From Thysanoteuthis rhombus (Eukaryota; Mollusca; Cephalopoda; Oegopsida; Thysanoteuthidae): a stretch of 64,000 bases of DNA. Position numbers and translations under genes: made by a program. The DNA lies in the NCBI GenBank assembly GCA_963457665.1, contig OY735202.1, positions 47,590,901-47,654,900 on the forward strand. The letters run 5' to 3'. Under the pieces are notes generated by a model, which was not told the origin of the DNA, ran no database searches, and saw only the letters and a list, made by a program, of their open reading frames with translations. Positions 50,691-62,118 of this stretch are shown in pieces (within the stretch, counting starts at the first letter, position 1; every line of letters starts with the position of its first letter).

Positions 50691-51699
50691 CTTACAAGCT
50701 CCATAATGCTTTCCTGATACCTTATGGTACATCTAGTGAACGGATACACCGGATAAATCGACATAAATTACGGATGCTCACAGACGAAGTTTAGTCCTAT
50801 GGTGCCTTGAGATCTTTCGTAGTAGAGAATAGGCGTCGAGAAAACTCTTGGAAAGTGTCTAATTCCGAAACAATTTCGTTTCATTTAGAAATGTACGTAA
50901 GCTAATTAAGGCTAAAGCCGAGAAAAATCAATAATATTTCGGAATGACCAATTTTAGAAACTTTTCATTCCCCAAAACAAGATCGAATATCCACCAAACA
51001 GATTCTAAATTATCGTCTGGTTCTAAGTATTTTTAAACTGCTGGTTTGCTTTCAATTTATATTATCAAAGGAAATCATATTTATGAGGAAATCGATCCGA
51101 ACTGAATGAAAATAATTTTTTGTCCGGAATCATTACCAAATCATAAATAATATCATTGAAAACTTCTCTCAAAATTATTCTTTACAGCAGTATATAAAAA
51201 AAAGGAAACGGTATAAAAGAATTACCCTAATTTTGATACTGTTTTTGTCTCGAAAAATTATTCTGTCTTATGATTAGTTGCTGTCATATGACATCGCTGT
51301 CACAATCATATGAGAATTACACATTTCTTTAAAGTACTCAATACAACAACAACAAACACAATTATTTCCGTTCACCCTATACCTAGAATTTAGTATATCT
51401 CATACTAAGATGTATCAATAGTCATTAGCTGAATTTTGATCAGAAATTTTTCACTGCATAATGTTCGATCTATGTGAATAATGGATAAACGTTAGGTTAA
51501 GTGCTTAGATAAGGAAAGAAATTATGTTGGATAAATGGGTACGAACTTATCGACACACCTACATACTTTGGAGCAGACGAAAACGGCTTGTTATGTGCTT
51601 ATAAATTTCAAGGCGTATAGAATCATTCCGAGGGTTCCAAGATTTGAAATCCCATTGGAATCGCTTTTTTACAATACGCAAATTCAGGAGGAGAAAGGT
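50691..51699. other. Unannotated stretch
   Basis: No recognisable feature before the D5 copy. The 98-codon plus frame starting at 51,535 runs into D5 and is not a recognised protein. Confidence 0.35.
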
Positions 51700-51850
51700 T
51701 TCGTTTATGGCTATGATGATTTCAATTCAGTCGATTATTCTCATTGTACACTGACCTATTCGACCAGAGGTCCTCATCTTGGTTGCTATAATCGCAACGT
51801 TTCGGTTGTTGTACCCTCCGGTCTCCTTTAGGCATTTGCCGTGTTTGATG
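51700..51850 (-). repeat. D5, copy 2 (antisense)
   Basis: The complement has AACAACCGAAACGTTGCGAT, then AGCAACCAAGATGAGGACC and a TCAGTGTACAATGAGAATA block. It overlaps the end of the unsupported plus frame from 51,535. Confidence 0.5.
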
Positions 51851-52084
51851 ACCTTTTCGGAATGTCTAATCGAACCCTTCCCACGGGGATAGATTGTTCT
51901 GATTCTACTCTCCTTCTTAAAGAATATTTTGCATTTGTAAATTCTTATTTTAGAGCATTACATGTCGTGTGTTTTTTTTCAACACACATGTTATGTTCGT
52001 ATACTTTCTTTAGCAGGCCCAGAATAGAACTGATAACCATATGAGAGCCTTCGACAAAGAACAAATATTGAGTTTACGACTAAA

Positions 52085-52155
52085 TATCATCGTAGTGGCC
52101 TAGATGAAATGAGCGTTTGCCAAGTGCATGGAACGAGTTCAATCCCAAAGCCAGG
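52085..52155 (+). repeat. Possible tRNA-like remnant
   Basis: TGGCCTAGATG and, 40 bp on, GAGTTCAATCCC resemble A- and B-boxes. No family partner is seen in the window. Confidence 0.3.
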
Positions 52156-52319
52156 TGGTGAAATTCATAGCCACTAGTTCAATAGAAAAGGCATCACGCA
52201 GACGAATTCACTAAAATGAATTAACTGATACGAGAGATCTAGCATTGACAGCAGAGTGAGAAGAACCTACCCATGTGGATTGAATACTGAAGGTTTACAA
52301 ATACAATAGGTACCTGAAG

Positions 52320-52420
52320 AAAGCCAGAGAGTGAAACGCCTGAAAATTGTGACCATAACAACCAAGATGAGTGCAACAGTTCGAATAAATCAGTGTATAG
52401 TACTGGTAAAACCTCATTTC
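52320..52420 (+). repeat. D5, copy 3
   Basis: GAAACGCCTGAAAATTGTGA, AACAACCAAGATGAG and AATAAATCAGTGTATAGTA follow D5 order. Confidence 0.45.
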
Positions 52421-52629
52421 CAGAATTATCAACGGTCCCCACCATAAAATAAAAGCCAAGAATCACGCTTGTCTTTTCAAAAATGCTTGTGTTAACCTAA
52501 AGAGTGAGATATGTCAATTTAAAATCAATCGTAAGAAAAAAGAAATGGATCCGATTTTCTATTTACTTGAATTTGAAATATTTACAGTTAATGTTTCTAC
52601 CGGGCCAATTTGAGTGGGTTAAAAAAGAA

Positions 52630-52662
52630 ATCTAAGTCTAAAGTCTAAGTCTAAATCTAAGA
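52630..52662. repeat. Short AAGTCTA tandem
   Basis: About five imperfect AAGTCTA/AATCTA units. Confidence 0.7.
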
Positions 52663-52738
52663 TTCGTATGAGCAGTATGCCAACCACCGTCATACAATCT
52701 GGGCGTATATGTATAATTGTGTTGTTGGGAGTATCGAC

Positions 52739-53226
52739 ATATAGATCTCCCCGGAAAGTATCCAGTCATTTTCAATATCTCGATGACCGGTTACGCAACT
52801 TAGATGCAATTTGGCAACCTGTCATAAGGGACCTTACTGAGCACGGTAAGTGAGCCATTGAGTGAGCTTGTGTACTGTGTGACTGTTACATTCACAATGA
52901 CCAAGCAAGTCACAATTCGTGTCTAGTGCAAAGTCCTTGGGAAGCGATCGCATCGCCCATGTCTATCAACCCCCTTCTTACAGTCTACATTTGGCTCCGT
53001 GCAACTTCTGACATTTTCAAAGAGATATCAGGGACCGTGGAAATGATCAAGCAGCTGATAGCGATCCTGAAAAAGGACTCTGCACACTGTCTTGAAAAGT
53101 GGAATGGGTGCCAGGATAGGTGTGTCTGGTTCCAAGAGAAGTACTTTGAAGCAGAATAAGGTCCCATTAGACTAGGTAGGCTATTTTCCGTTGATAATAT
53201 AAGGCCGGGAATTTCTCCCAAGGGCA
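52739..53226 (+). mobile_element. Internally deleted mariner-like element M2
   Basis: Begins AGATCTCCCCGGAAAGTATC after a TATA context and shares its leader with 34,700 and 61,640. An ATG near 52,899 with MTKQVTIR-like sequence marks the transposase start. The core is missing and a plus frame to 53,159 resumes with FKEISGTVEMIKQLIAILKK and ends with EKWNGCQDRCVWFQEKYFEAE-like sequence (partly quoted), the mariner C terminus. The 3' tip is decayed (CCGGGAATTTCTCCC, near 53,210). No DDE/D catalytic triad remains. Confidence 0.75.
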
Positions 53227-53589
53227 CGTCGAATCTCTATCGTAGAACGATGGTGAACATGCTATTCTCGCAAATCATTGCTAGCAAATTCGTTCTTCAT
53301 GCTTGATTTTATATCAAAGTTGGCTTAGTCCAGTCAATATCCAAATTCGTAAGGGCGTCACGGGTGAACGATTATGGCAGGCAATGATCAGATTTGAAAC
53401 ATTCCCAATTCCAAGTGACATTGCATAAAAAAACGTATTTGCTTTTTTTAGAATAGTTAAAATTGTCGCATGGATTCGAAATCAATACTGAATTTCAAAA
53501 TGTCGATTACGATACAATGTTTTCCCACTTAGCTTCGTATACTGTATTTCTAAGAGACGGGGAAGGAGAAAGCCACAGAAATTAAATAA
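53227..53589. other. Unannotated stretch
   Basis: No recognisable feature. Confidence 0.35.
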
Positions 53590-53842
53590 ACAGGTCCGAT
53601 AGAATTCGTCTTTTGACTGCGAGCCGTGTTGGGGATGATCAATTGAAAACTTGAGGAAGGGTGATCAAGGAATAAGTTACTTTTCTCATGTTTTGTTTGG
53701 CAGTGATAATTAAAAAGTCTAAATCTTCAAAATAATAAACGTGAATGCAGCCGGATAACAAGTGAGGAATATATCTATAATCAATTTGAACCCCAACTAA
53801 AAAAAACATTCAGGGGGATCTTAAAAAAACTTTTTAAAAATC
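53590..53842 (+). repeat. R440, copy 6, 5' part
   Basis: GTGTTGGGGATGATCAATTG, GGCAGTGATAATTAAAAAG and the following blocks match R440 up to the start of its tRNA-like module, which here is tandemly amplified. Confidence 0.65.
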
Positions 53843-54376
53843 TTAGACAGAAGAAGGATTAGATGTTGAAATATTCAGCCCTATAGCTCAATTGATGTGG
53901 CATGTGCGCGCGGTTCATACTTAAATACATGCACGGCCAACAAGCCAGACTAAGTTCAAAACTGAAGAAACGTTTATTAGACAGAATTAGGAATAAATGT
54001 TGAAATATTCAGCCCTCTAGCTCAATTGTTGTGGCATGTGCGCGCGGTACATATATAGATACATGTATGGCCAACAAGCCAGACTAAACTCAAAGGTGAA
54101 AAAACGTTGATTAGACAGAATAAGGATTAAATGTTGAAATATTCAGCCTTCTAGCTCAATTGTTGTGGCATGTGCGTGCGGTACATACATATATACATGC
54201 ATAGCTAACAAGCCGAACTAAGTTCAAAACTGAAGAAATGTTTATTAGACAGAATTAGGAGTAAATGTTGAAATATTCAGCCCTCTAGCTCAATTGATGT
54301 GGCATGTGTGCGCAGTACATACATAAATACACGCATAGCCAGCAAGCCAGACTAAGTCAAGAACTGAAGAAACGTA
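53843..54376 (+). repeat. 134-bp tandem array, four units (R440 3' module)
   Basis: TGTTGAAATATTCAGCC starts at 53,864, 53,998, 54,132 and 54,266: three successive spacings of exactly 134 bp. Each unit contains CTAGCTCAATTGTTGTGGCA-like sequence with an A-box-like TAGCTCAATTG, a GTGCGCGCGGTACATAC-like centre, AACAAGCCAGACTAA and AACTGAAGAAACG. Units differ by a handful of substitutions and no net indels. The same module occurs singly in the other full-length R440 copies. Confidence 0.88.
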
Positions 54377-55407
54377 TGTTGATGAAAGTTGTGGCTGTCC
54401 GTCCTTGATTAATGCTGCTCACTCTCACAACAATGTAAATAACCAATCAATAAATTATTACAAGGAATGTCTTTGTGGTCGGCGTTACTCAGTAGCTATG
54501 ACCACTTATCCCACGCTTTCTCATTGATTTGACGAGAAGCACGTGTAAATCCATGCTGGATTCGAGTTTACTGGAAACTCACATTAATTAACACGTGTTT
54601 TGCCCAAAGAAAAAAGATTTCTCACAGTCTTTACGCCCCAAAAAAATTCAAAAGAAAAAAGAAAAATAAAGAGAACTTCTTATTTTTCTGTAGACGTCAT
54701 GCGCATCGCACGCTTGGATGCTTGTATCTCCCTACATCGAATGATCCCTGCCAGTGTCAATGACGTCTCGTAAACTTATTCTTCGCAGTTCTTCCATATC
54801 GCCCGTATAATTTCTTCTTTGTCATCCCCAACCACATTACCCAGGTTTACGGCCTTGTAATTTGAGACGCTCAATTTTTCCTCTCCCGTTGACAAGGCCA
54901 AAGGAATTTAAGCTTTCTGTTATTCAATCATATCAATAAGACAAGTTTAATTACCGCCTCATTTGCTATCTTATCTATATGATATTTTCAGCATTCTTCT
55001 GATAAACCACAAGTCTACAGCTTCTACAGAGATATATTCTTGAGAACTTATTCATGATAACTATGCCGCGTCTCGGAACGCTTTCTGCTGACTATCAAAG
55101 AAAACGGACGTCATTTTCGGAGATCTAAGAAAACCTTTTTCGCAGATGTAAATTTTTTCCGGGTTTTTCGGCTTTTAAAGTCAATATAACAGATCCACCA
55201 TCTTCAATCGTCCATGCCATTTGAGTCGGTTGATTTGTAAAGTATCGTGTGCCTCTTTGGGTGCAACAGCAAGCACACATTAAACAAATGCATGCATGAG
55301 CGTCTTTAATTTGTATTAAACCACATCATTCACGAGTAAGTAAAATAGTTTGGCCTGGCAATTGTGTTAATCATTTATGAATAGCATGCATTTTTGGTCC
55401 TCTTTAC
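54377..55407. other. Unannotated stretch
   Basis: No recognisable gene or repeat. Confidence 0.4.
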
Positions 55408-56268
55408 AGCCTGCTTCGAGATGATTTCCCGAAACCTAGACTGGGAAAATAAGGGAATCAGAATAGACGGCGAATACCCAAGTAACCTTAGGTTTGCAGA
55501 CGACATTGTACTTTTTGCCGAGAACCTCCAACTAATGCTAGATTAACTAAATGAAGAAAACAAGAAAGTTGGCCTTTGCATGAACTTCAGCAAAACAAAG
55601 GCCATGTATTGCAATCACGTCGGAAATAAGAAGATGCAAATCTGGAGAAATTAGGCCATTACATCTACTTAGGACAACGAATCTTCGTTAAATCCTCAAA
55701 AGAAGAAATCATGCAAGGAGTCACTCTAGAATGGCAAACCTTCGACAGAGCAAGCTCGACCTCCAAGAACAAGGAACTCCAGTTAGTACTAAAAAGAAGG
55801 CCATATAACCAATGCATCCTCCTGATAGTCATTTATTGAGCTGAAATATTGAACCTAACCAAGGGGCTGACCCTCGAACTGAGAACAATGCAACGTACAT
55901 ATGATAGAATTATGCTCAACATCACATGGAGATATCACAGGACAGCATAATATATTAGGGGAAAAAACAGCCTGATACATCAGGAAATCCCTAAAAAAAT
56001 TCAAATGGTAATGGGCTGGTCATGTTGCAAGAATGGCAGACAGCTGCAGATCATCATTAACTACAACGTGGAGCTCCAAAGATTACATGCAAAACTGAGG
56101 TGGGCTGAATATAAGATGGTGAGACGTTCTAGACAGGTTCAGAAAGTATTGGCTACGCAATGCCCACGATAGAGAGGTCTGGCGAATCCTGGGAAAGGTG
56201 AATGTCCAATGACAGACGACAAAAGACTGATGCTAATGCTGCTGCTGATGTTAATGATGATGATGAGA
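55408..56268 (+). mobile_element. RTE-like LINE, RT palm to 3' end
   Basis: The longest sense copy from the reverse transcriptase. It begins ACFEMISRNLDWENKGIRID, then LRFADDIVLFAENLQ, where FADD is the catalytic Asp-Asp motif. A KVGLCMNFSKTKAM-like block follows, then an interrupted HYIYLGQ-like block, the KRR-type region, the Gly-His-Val-Ala-like region (WAGHVARMADS) and the tail to GACAGACGACAAAAGACTGATG. The 3' tail is a degenerate GCTGATGTTAATGATGATGA. Stops and frameshifts are frequent. The fingers and endonuclease are absent. Confidence 0.85.
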
Positions 56269-56280
56269 GTTGGAAGTTAT

Positions 56281-56372
56281 CGATTGATCACCCTCTTTCC
56301 AATATTTTAGTATGTCGTCAGAAAGCGTTGGTCACGTGACTCTTTCTTTTGAGTGACTAACCAGACATGTAT
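56281..56372 (-). repeat. R440, copy 7 (5' end only)
   Basis: The complement begins CATGTCTGGTTAGTCACTCA, keeps GTCACGTGACCAACGCTTTC and stops after GGTGATCAATCG. It lies 13 bp after the LINE tail. Confidence 0.55.
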
Positions 56373-57287
56373 TATTCAAAGTTTGCATGTGAAACAAGAG
56401 AATATAATTCAAATATGTTCTAATGACTGAATATTTTGAGAATGGCAACATCATCAACATTTGAGCATTACTGAGTTCGCAAATGTTACAAGTCCTTATT
56501 CGTGTTAAATACTATACCTGTATATAGATGAATTAGCAAATATTTATACGTCTGTTTGTATTCATATCTCTAATTACAATTGAAGAATCTCTCTCCTTTC
56601 CCTCCGGTTGCTCTACTGCCCAAGTATGTATCATCCCTTTATCTTCATGAACATGTCTGTTTTCTTTTTCAATTTTTTTTTTTTTCTAAAATTTGGAAGA
56701 ACTTCTCGTGGTATCTAGTTCTGGATTACAGGTATCATTCATATATTGGCTGACAAAACCCATGCCCGAGGATGTCTATATAATTAAACAAAAAAAATGC
56801 AATTTTAAAACCGAGACAGCCCGTAGCCCAACCCCCTCCACTCAACGTAAACAAGTTAAAAGTTGGGGTGAGATAACATACACACACATGAGAGATCATA
56901 AATCAGGAATTACTTCAGATTCCAGTTGGTCGGAATCAACCAGCCTATATATTCAACAAAAAAGTTTGCCTTGCAAACGGCACTTGATTGAGAAGTTGGT
57001 TCTTGCAGGTGCCCGACGAGAACAAAGTTAAAATATCTGAGTTGGCCAAACTGAAAAAGAGTCATCAAAAATTCAAAGCGGTAGTTTCACTCAACAAACT
57101 GAAAAATATTTTACATGACTATTATAGTAAGCTACGCCACACACCATAGAGTCTGACTCCTTCCTAATTTGCACTCTGGTAACAGGCACTGTCTTAGTAG
57201 TTTAATAACTTGACTGATTGACTTTTATATTAGGTTGATGCAACTGTTTTAAGTATTTTTTACAAAATTCATAGCATCATTATTCAC
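56373..57287. other. Unannotated stretch with an unassigned frame
   Basis: Plus frame 56,693-57,031 (112 codons) has mixed composition. It includes a Thr/Ser/Lys-rich middle (TARSPTPSTQRKQVKSWGE) and no simple repeat. A pyrimidine run ending near 56,688 precedes it, as before an exon. No domain or family is recognised and I do not call a gene. The rest shows nothing. Confidence 0.3.
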
Positions 57288-57770
57288 TTATCAAGGCATG
57301 TTCCCTGGCTTTCTATGACATTCCACCGCTTTACCGCTAAACTCTGAAATCTTTTATAAAAAAAAAGATCCTGTTTTGATTCAACGAAATCTTTTTTGAA
57401 TTTTAGAATATTTTCAACTTGTGGAAACCACATCAGGGTGCGTTGAATGGAAGGAAACGAGTGAAGATCTGATGCACCGTATGTGTGAAAACTTTCTATC
57501 AAAGATCGTTTGTGTTCCATTTCCAACTCGAAGACGGGCGATATCATGCAGCAAAATCAGAGGTTGACTTCCTACCACAAGAAAATGTATTTTCTCGTCC
57601 AGTGCATCATTCAAATGAGCCAATAGCTCACTTTAGCGTTGCATAATCACAGTTTATTCCAGCGATTCCTCCCGAATCCCACCAAACACGGAGGATGGTC
57701 TTGACCCCCAGCCGATTCCGTTTAGGTTGAGATGTTGGAGCTTGCCCAGGATCTAGCCTCTATTTTCTTC
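57288..57770 (-). mobile_element. mariner (SETMAR-type) transposase, C-terminal half
   Basis: Read on the minus strand: a HPPCLVGFGRNRWN-like block (equivalent to the LCVWWD region), then SQPLILLHDIARLRVGNGTQ. Here LLHDIARLRV matches the HDNARPH motif holding the second catalytic Asp. The C terminus reads FQSLAVKRWNVIESQGT before a stop, equivalent to the Arg-Trp...Cys-Ile...Gly end of mariner proteins. The Asn and Pro-His of HDNARPH are changed and the SPDL region is damaged. It is a different mariner lineage from M1-M3 and is inactive. Confidence 0.7.
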
Positions 57771-58952
57771 GTTTTAGTTTCTAGTATTAAATTCATTTCT
57801 TTTAGCAAGTGACTATTTTGTCTAAAAATGATTTTTTCTGTGTCAAAAAAGAGGAAGACTTGTATCTAAATACTGACCGATGTTCCTTCCTGTAAGCTAA
57901 CATGGAACATATTTTCCTAATTTCTGATTTTTCCCTTAAGCTTGTAAACGACATGCCACACTTAATTGATTGCTCAATCAATAACAAACTGAGAAAACTT
58001 CAAAGATATCTCTATTATTTCCTGGTATTATACAAAGGATGTATCAGGTAAAAAAGTGATCACAAGCTTTATAGCATATTTATTCTCCTATGGTTTAATT
58101 GAGTCTCTTTTGGTACGTCCCAAGCTTTGAATTGTCACCAATGACGATCATGAATTCACCAGATGCGCAACATTTTGGCTGATTTGAAATTCAGTTGGAG
58201 ATCTTTCTTTGCGAGCATCCCCTTGTAGAGGCTGAGAGCAACACTCTCCGAATGCTGATCCATAGTCTCACGAGACTGACGAATGCCACTGATACTATAA
58301 GATTCTTCATCATATCATATATCGCATAAACCTAGTCCCTGGAGACCTGCGTCCCATGCAGCGTCTCCCCGTTGCACTAAGAAATAAAAGTCAGAGGCAC
58401 ACAAGGCCACTTGCAGCGAACGCCCGTATAACTGAGCGATTTCTTGACACAAACACCATGCAAAATGTGTGAGTTTCTTTGTTGCCATAATATATGGAAT
58501 GCAGCAGAGGACACGTAAATATCTAGTATTAGTTTTGTATCGTCTTTTGTTAAGACACAAATTTGGTGAACCATAAACATTTCAATACCACAAAAGCCTG
58601 TCCCTGTGCTTTAATGCTCTCATTATGACCATTTAACAAGTTCTTGCATTACGCAACAGTAGCTGCTTTTGTTGATTCCAGTTCAGATTGAATAACACAG
58701 AAATAAGCCATGCGATAAACAACAGAAGGTAACACAATAAATTATTTTAAAGAGGTCCTTCACTTGATTTGTGTGGCTTCTTAAACATATGTTAGTATGT
58801 AAAACTTCTGTTTTCCACAGCTCAACCAGGTAATTTACATCGGTGTAACATTTGTTCTTTGGGTAATATGAAAAGAGCGTTTCATGATGGATTTTATCTG
58901 AATGATGAAATAAAGCTTGGAATGAGAGAGAAATTAATAAATCTCAAGGTAA
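57771..58952. other. Unannotated stretch
   Basis: Two overlapping minus frames (58,315-58,580) have no recognisable domain. Whether this includes the N-terminal half of the mariner transposase I cannot show. Confidence 0.35.
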
Positions 58953-59291
58953 TCCTGGTTTATAAAAACAACGACTTTCGGCAGCATGCTATGTTGGGGG
59001 CGATCAATTGAGCATGAATGCTGACGCACACAAACTAAGGAATATATTTAGCAGACTTAAATTACAGATTCAACCCCCATTAACAACTTGTTTCGGTGGA
59101 AATTTAGAAAAAAAAAACCTTTTCTTCTAGACATAGTCAGGAGTGAATATGGAGTTTTCAGCCCTCTAGCTCCATTGTAACGGGCTGCTTGCGTGACATG
59201 TACATACATAGACAGTCAGATCAGCTTGAAAAATGAAAAAAACTAATTTTGACTGTTTGGGTGGTAGTGTTTAGTTGATGGTTTCTAATGG
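58953..59291 (+). repeat. R440, copy 8
   Basis: GCAGCATGCTATGTTGGGGG and CGATCAATTGAGC, then an internal deletion, then the tRNA-like CCCTCTAGCTCCATTGTAAC and the GACTGTTTGGGTGG to GTTTCTAATGG end. Confidence 0.65.
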
Positions 59292-59429
59292 ATAAAAAAT
59301 GAAAGAGAATTTCGAGGGAGGTATTAATAATTTTCAGGGTTGACCCCAGATTTTGAAAAAGGAAAATCTTTAATGAATATTGGTCAAAAATTCTGAGAAC
59401 GTTACCGAATAAGACAGGCGCCTGGAGAT

Positions 59430-59520
59430 GGTCGGAGGTACAAGAGCCGGGCCATTGTTACTTTAACAACAAAGATTGGAACAGCAATCTGAATAAATCG
59501 GTGTATGATATAAAGACAAT
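59430..59520 (+). repeat. D5, copy 4
   Basis: AACAACAAAGATTGGAACAG and GAATAAATCGGTGTATGATA follow D5. Confidence 0.4.
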
Positions 59521-60144
59521 TTAGACAAGTACGGGTGCAAATAATTGTGCGCAAGTTTTATTGGTCGCTTTCATAGAAATATATCCTCCTTGGTCAATAT
59601 GGTTGTATTTTCATATCAGACTATTCAAAAATTACTCAGACATGTAGATTGTGGCCGTTGTTTTTGAGTACTAAACATAGCAAGTCATTTTAATGACAGT
59701 GGCCATGAATGAATCCGCTCGTTAATTTCATTTACTCAGTTTGAAAATCATGAGAACTTTTTCGTGCTCGAGGTGAAAGTGAACAACCGCCATAAAAGGT
59801 TTTGACGCGAATATGACGTCAACACGGAATTCTGGCCCTGAAGCCCGGCCGTTCATAAAACATTAATGTGAAGTGTGACCGAGTAATAAATAGCAACAAA
59901 ACGCTATGGTAGTTTGTGATGTTTCGAAAATTGTAGAGACTATCATCAAAGCTGTTTCATACTCGTATAAAGGGAATTTTCATTGACAAAATAAGATAAA
60001 GTGTTGAATCAAAAGAGCTGATGGTTATTTTGACATTAAATCAATATCCTTTTATAATCGTTCAGTTCAGTTTATTCCTTCACTACAGTCGTTATCTGTG
60101 GAGCCTGAGGACAGGAGAAGCTGAAGACTTTTTCTATGCCTCCT
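59521..60144. other. Unannotated stretch
   Basis: No recognisable feature. Confidence 0.35.
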
Positions 60145-60240
60145 GGGTGAGTCTTGATAGCTCAATGGATAGATCGGACAGGCGTAAATAAAAGGTGTAG
60201 TTTCAAATCTCACCAGAGGCTTATTCCTATCTTACCGATC
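60145..60240 (+). repeat. Arg-tRNA-like SINE head (family S1)
   Basis: TTGATAGCTCAATGGATAGA is a tRNA-like D-arm with an A-box (TAGCTCAATGG). About 43 bp on, GTAGTTTCAAATCTCACC is a T-arm with a decayed B-box. The CAATGGATA phrase is characteristic of arginine tRNAs. Acceptor stems do not pair well and no anticodon arm can be placed, so it is a SINE head and not a tRNA gene. GGCTTATTCC follows, shared with 14,525 and 46,740. Confidence 0.6.
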
Positions 60241-60732
60241 GACTCTTAGTTTGCTGAAGGGTTATCGGTCTGAGCATAAGTTGCAAAGAAGCAACTAATA
60301 AATAAAAATGAAGGTAGAAACTAATCATAGAATTAAAAAATAAAAATAATGAAGCTGAAGTCGTCCTGCTTGCTGGTCTATCTACAGTTAGCGTCAAGAC
60401 TTGATTTTAATGTCCTTTCGGTGACAACTCGGTCGCGCCTATCTCCACTCCAAGCTCTCGAGCGACAGTCGGATACCACGGACTACCATATGGATTGCTC
60501 TCGTTCCGTGCACTCGGCTGTTGACTCCCTCGGGGGAACCTTCCATCTGGCCGTTTGACGCTGTCGCAGCTCTTCCGTTCACAGGAATATAAATAAAATA
60601 CTCAAATGATAATTTTTCATTTCGTCCTTTAAAAGCGTTGATATCTTCTGGGCATACTCCTGACTAGTTCTTGAATATCAGATAGTTCCTCAGAGCACAC
60701 TAGAAACGGTAAGGTCAGTGGGCGCGCCTTTT
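60241..60732. other. Unannotated stretch with a GC-richer frame
   Basis: Plus frame 60,349-60,558 (69 codons) begins MKLKSSCLLVYLQLASR, superficially like a signal peptide, and is GC-richer than its surroundings. AATAAA follows at about 60,594. No homology is recognised. The frame lies immediately after a SINE and may be chance. Confidence 0.3.
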
Positions 60733-60762
60733 AACATCTGTCGTTGGACATAGACCTTGAGT
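60733..60762 (-). mobile_element. RTE-like LINE, 30-bp terminal scrap
   Basis: The complement AAGGTCTATGTCCAACGACA is the extreme 3' end shared by the LINE copies (for example 48,700-48,735). Confidence 0.6.
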
Positions 60763-61596
60763 TTGTATACACTGAACCAGCAGAAACCCAAGGTGACGCA
60801 ACCTCCTTAGTTTTAGGTTCTGGAAGAGTTGCATAAAAGTGAACCAAACTTTTACTGTAGTCAGAATGAGTTGAATAAAGCCTAGGAAATCGGCGCTGTC
60901 TCTCGTCTTTGAATCATCCTTCACTGAAGGGAGGTGTCGAGTTTTTTACTCGTGACGCCATGTTGGCTTTTAAAAGGTTTCGAATTTTGGAGCGTTTCAG
61001 ATTTTGGATTTTCGGTTTTGGGATACTAAATCTATATTTCTGTGAAAAATATTAACTCATGACATGCGTGTATTTTTTAGTGATATGTTTCAATGAAAAG
61101 ATTAGTATCGACATTTGCGTAATTCAGATGCCAAATAAAGCTTATAAAATATAAAGTATAATGTTGAAGCTACCATCCATTGATCCATCTCGTCTCAGAA
61201 AATAAGACAAAAATAATTTTAAACATTTGGTAGAATAAGATACGAATCAATCAACTGTAGAAAAAGCCATTATTCTACATAGTCAAAATGTAAGAGTTGG
61301 ATTCAGTGATATTTCCTGACAAGGCCTATTGTGTTGAAGACGTAATCTACCAAGGTTGAAGATAGGATAATCGAATGCAGCCAGGCCGTCTCTGCTTGGG
61401 TGATTGGCACAGGATAATCTTCCTATGCTCGTTCTATTTCATTTGCCACCATTTGAACTGAACAAAGCTAATCTTACTCAATATGAAGACGTAATCTACT
61501 ATTAATGTATAACTTTTCATGACAATCCTCACTCAAAACCAGTCGTTTTTTCATAGTTTTTTTAGTATATATATAACCTACTCATGCTATACATCA
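60763..61596. other. Unannotated stretch
   Basis: No recognisable feature. Confidence 0.35.
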
Positions 61597-62118
61597 GTAT
61601 AAAAGGTCTTCCCGAAAAGTATCGATACATTTTGAATATTTAGAGAAGCAGTAGCAAGGCCTCGATGTAACTTGGCAACCTATCAGAGGATCTTACTGCA
61701 CATGCATGAACATACACACACCTGTAGTGTAACTCAGTCGGAAGTGATACGTCATTGAGTGAACTTGTGCACTGTGTGACTTTTGCATTCTCAGCGGCCG
61801 AGCTTGTCCATTCTTATGCAAGATTTTTTGTAAAATATCGCATCACCCAAGTCTCTAAGTCCTCCTTTCTCCAGGGCTCCTTGCGACCTTTCTACGTTGA
61901 AAAGGAAATTTCAGACCGTGCACAAGATTGAAGAGAGCACGACAAGGCAAATGGTGGCGATCATAAGAGAAGATGTTTTTGAACAGTGAGAGGGATGCTC
62001 AGATAAGTGTGTGAAGTCCGAAGAGAAGTACTTTGAAGGGACTGAAGTGCAATTGCTCTGGGAAGGCTATTTATCGTTCTATTTAAATGATTCGATACTT
62101 TCCGGGCAGATTTCGTAT
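61597..62118 (+). mobile_element. Internally deleted mariner-like element M3
   Basis: Left tip AAAGGTCTTCCCGAAAAGTA and right tip, complement of TACGAAATCTGCCCGGAAAG, are inverted copies with TA at each side. The leader matches 34,700 and 52,760 (CGATGTAACTTGGCAACC). After the transposase start region the sequence jumps to a TCTCCAGGGCTCCTTGCGAC block and the C-terminal end, whose last residues read VKSEEKYFEGTE. Its length, about 520 bp, is the same as M1. No catalytic core is present. Confidence 0.78.

Noticed and set aside
51535-52044. Two adjacent plus frames as exons of one gene
   Set aside because: The first runs through a D5 repeat copy and neither shows a known domain.
53843-54376. 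CRISPR-like array
   Set aside because: The whole 134-bp unit is repeated with no unique spacers, and the genome is animal.
60145-60225. Functional arginine tRNA gene
   Set aside because: A- and B-boxes are present but no good acceptor stem or anticodon arm; related tails elsewhere indicate a SINE.
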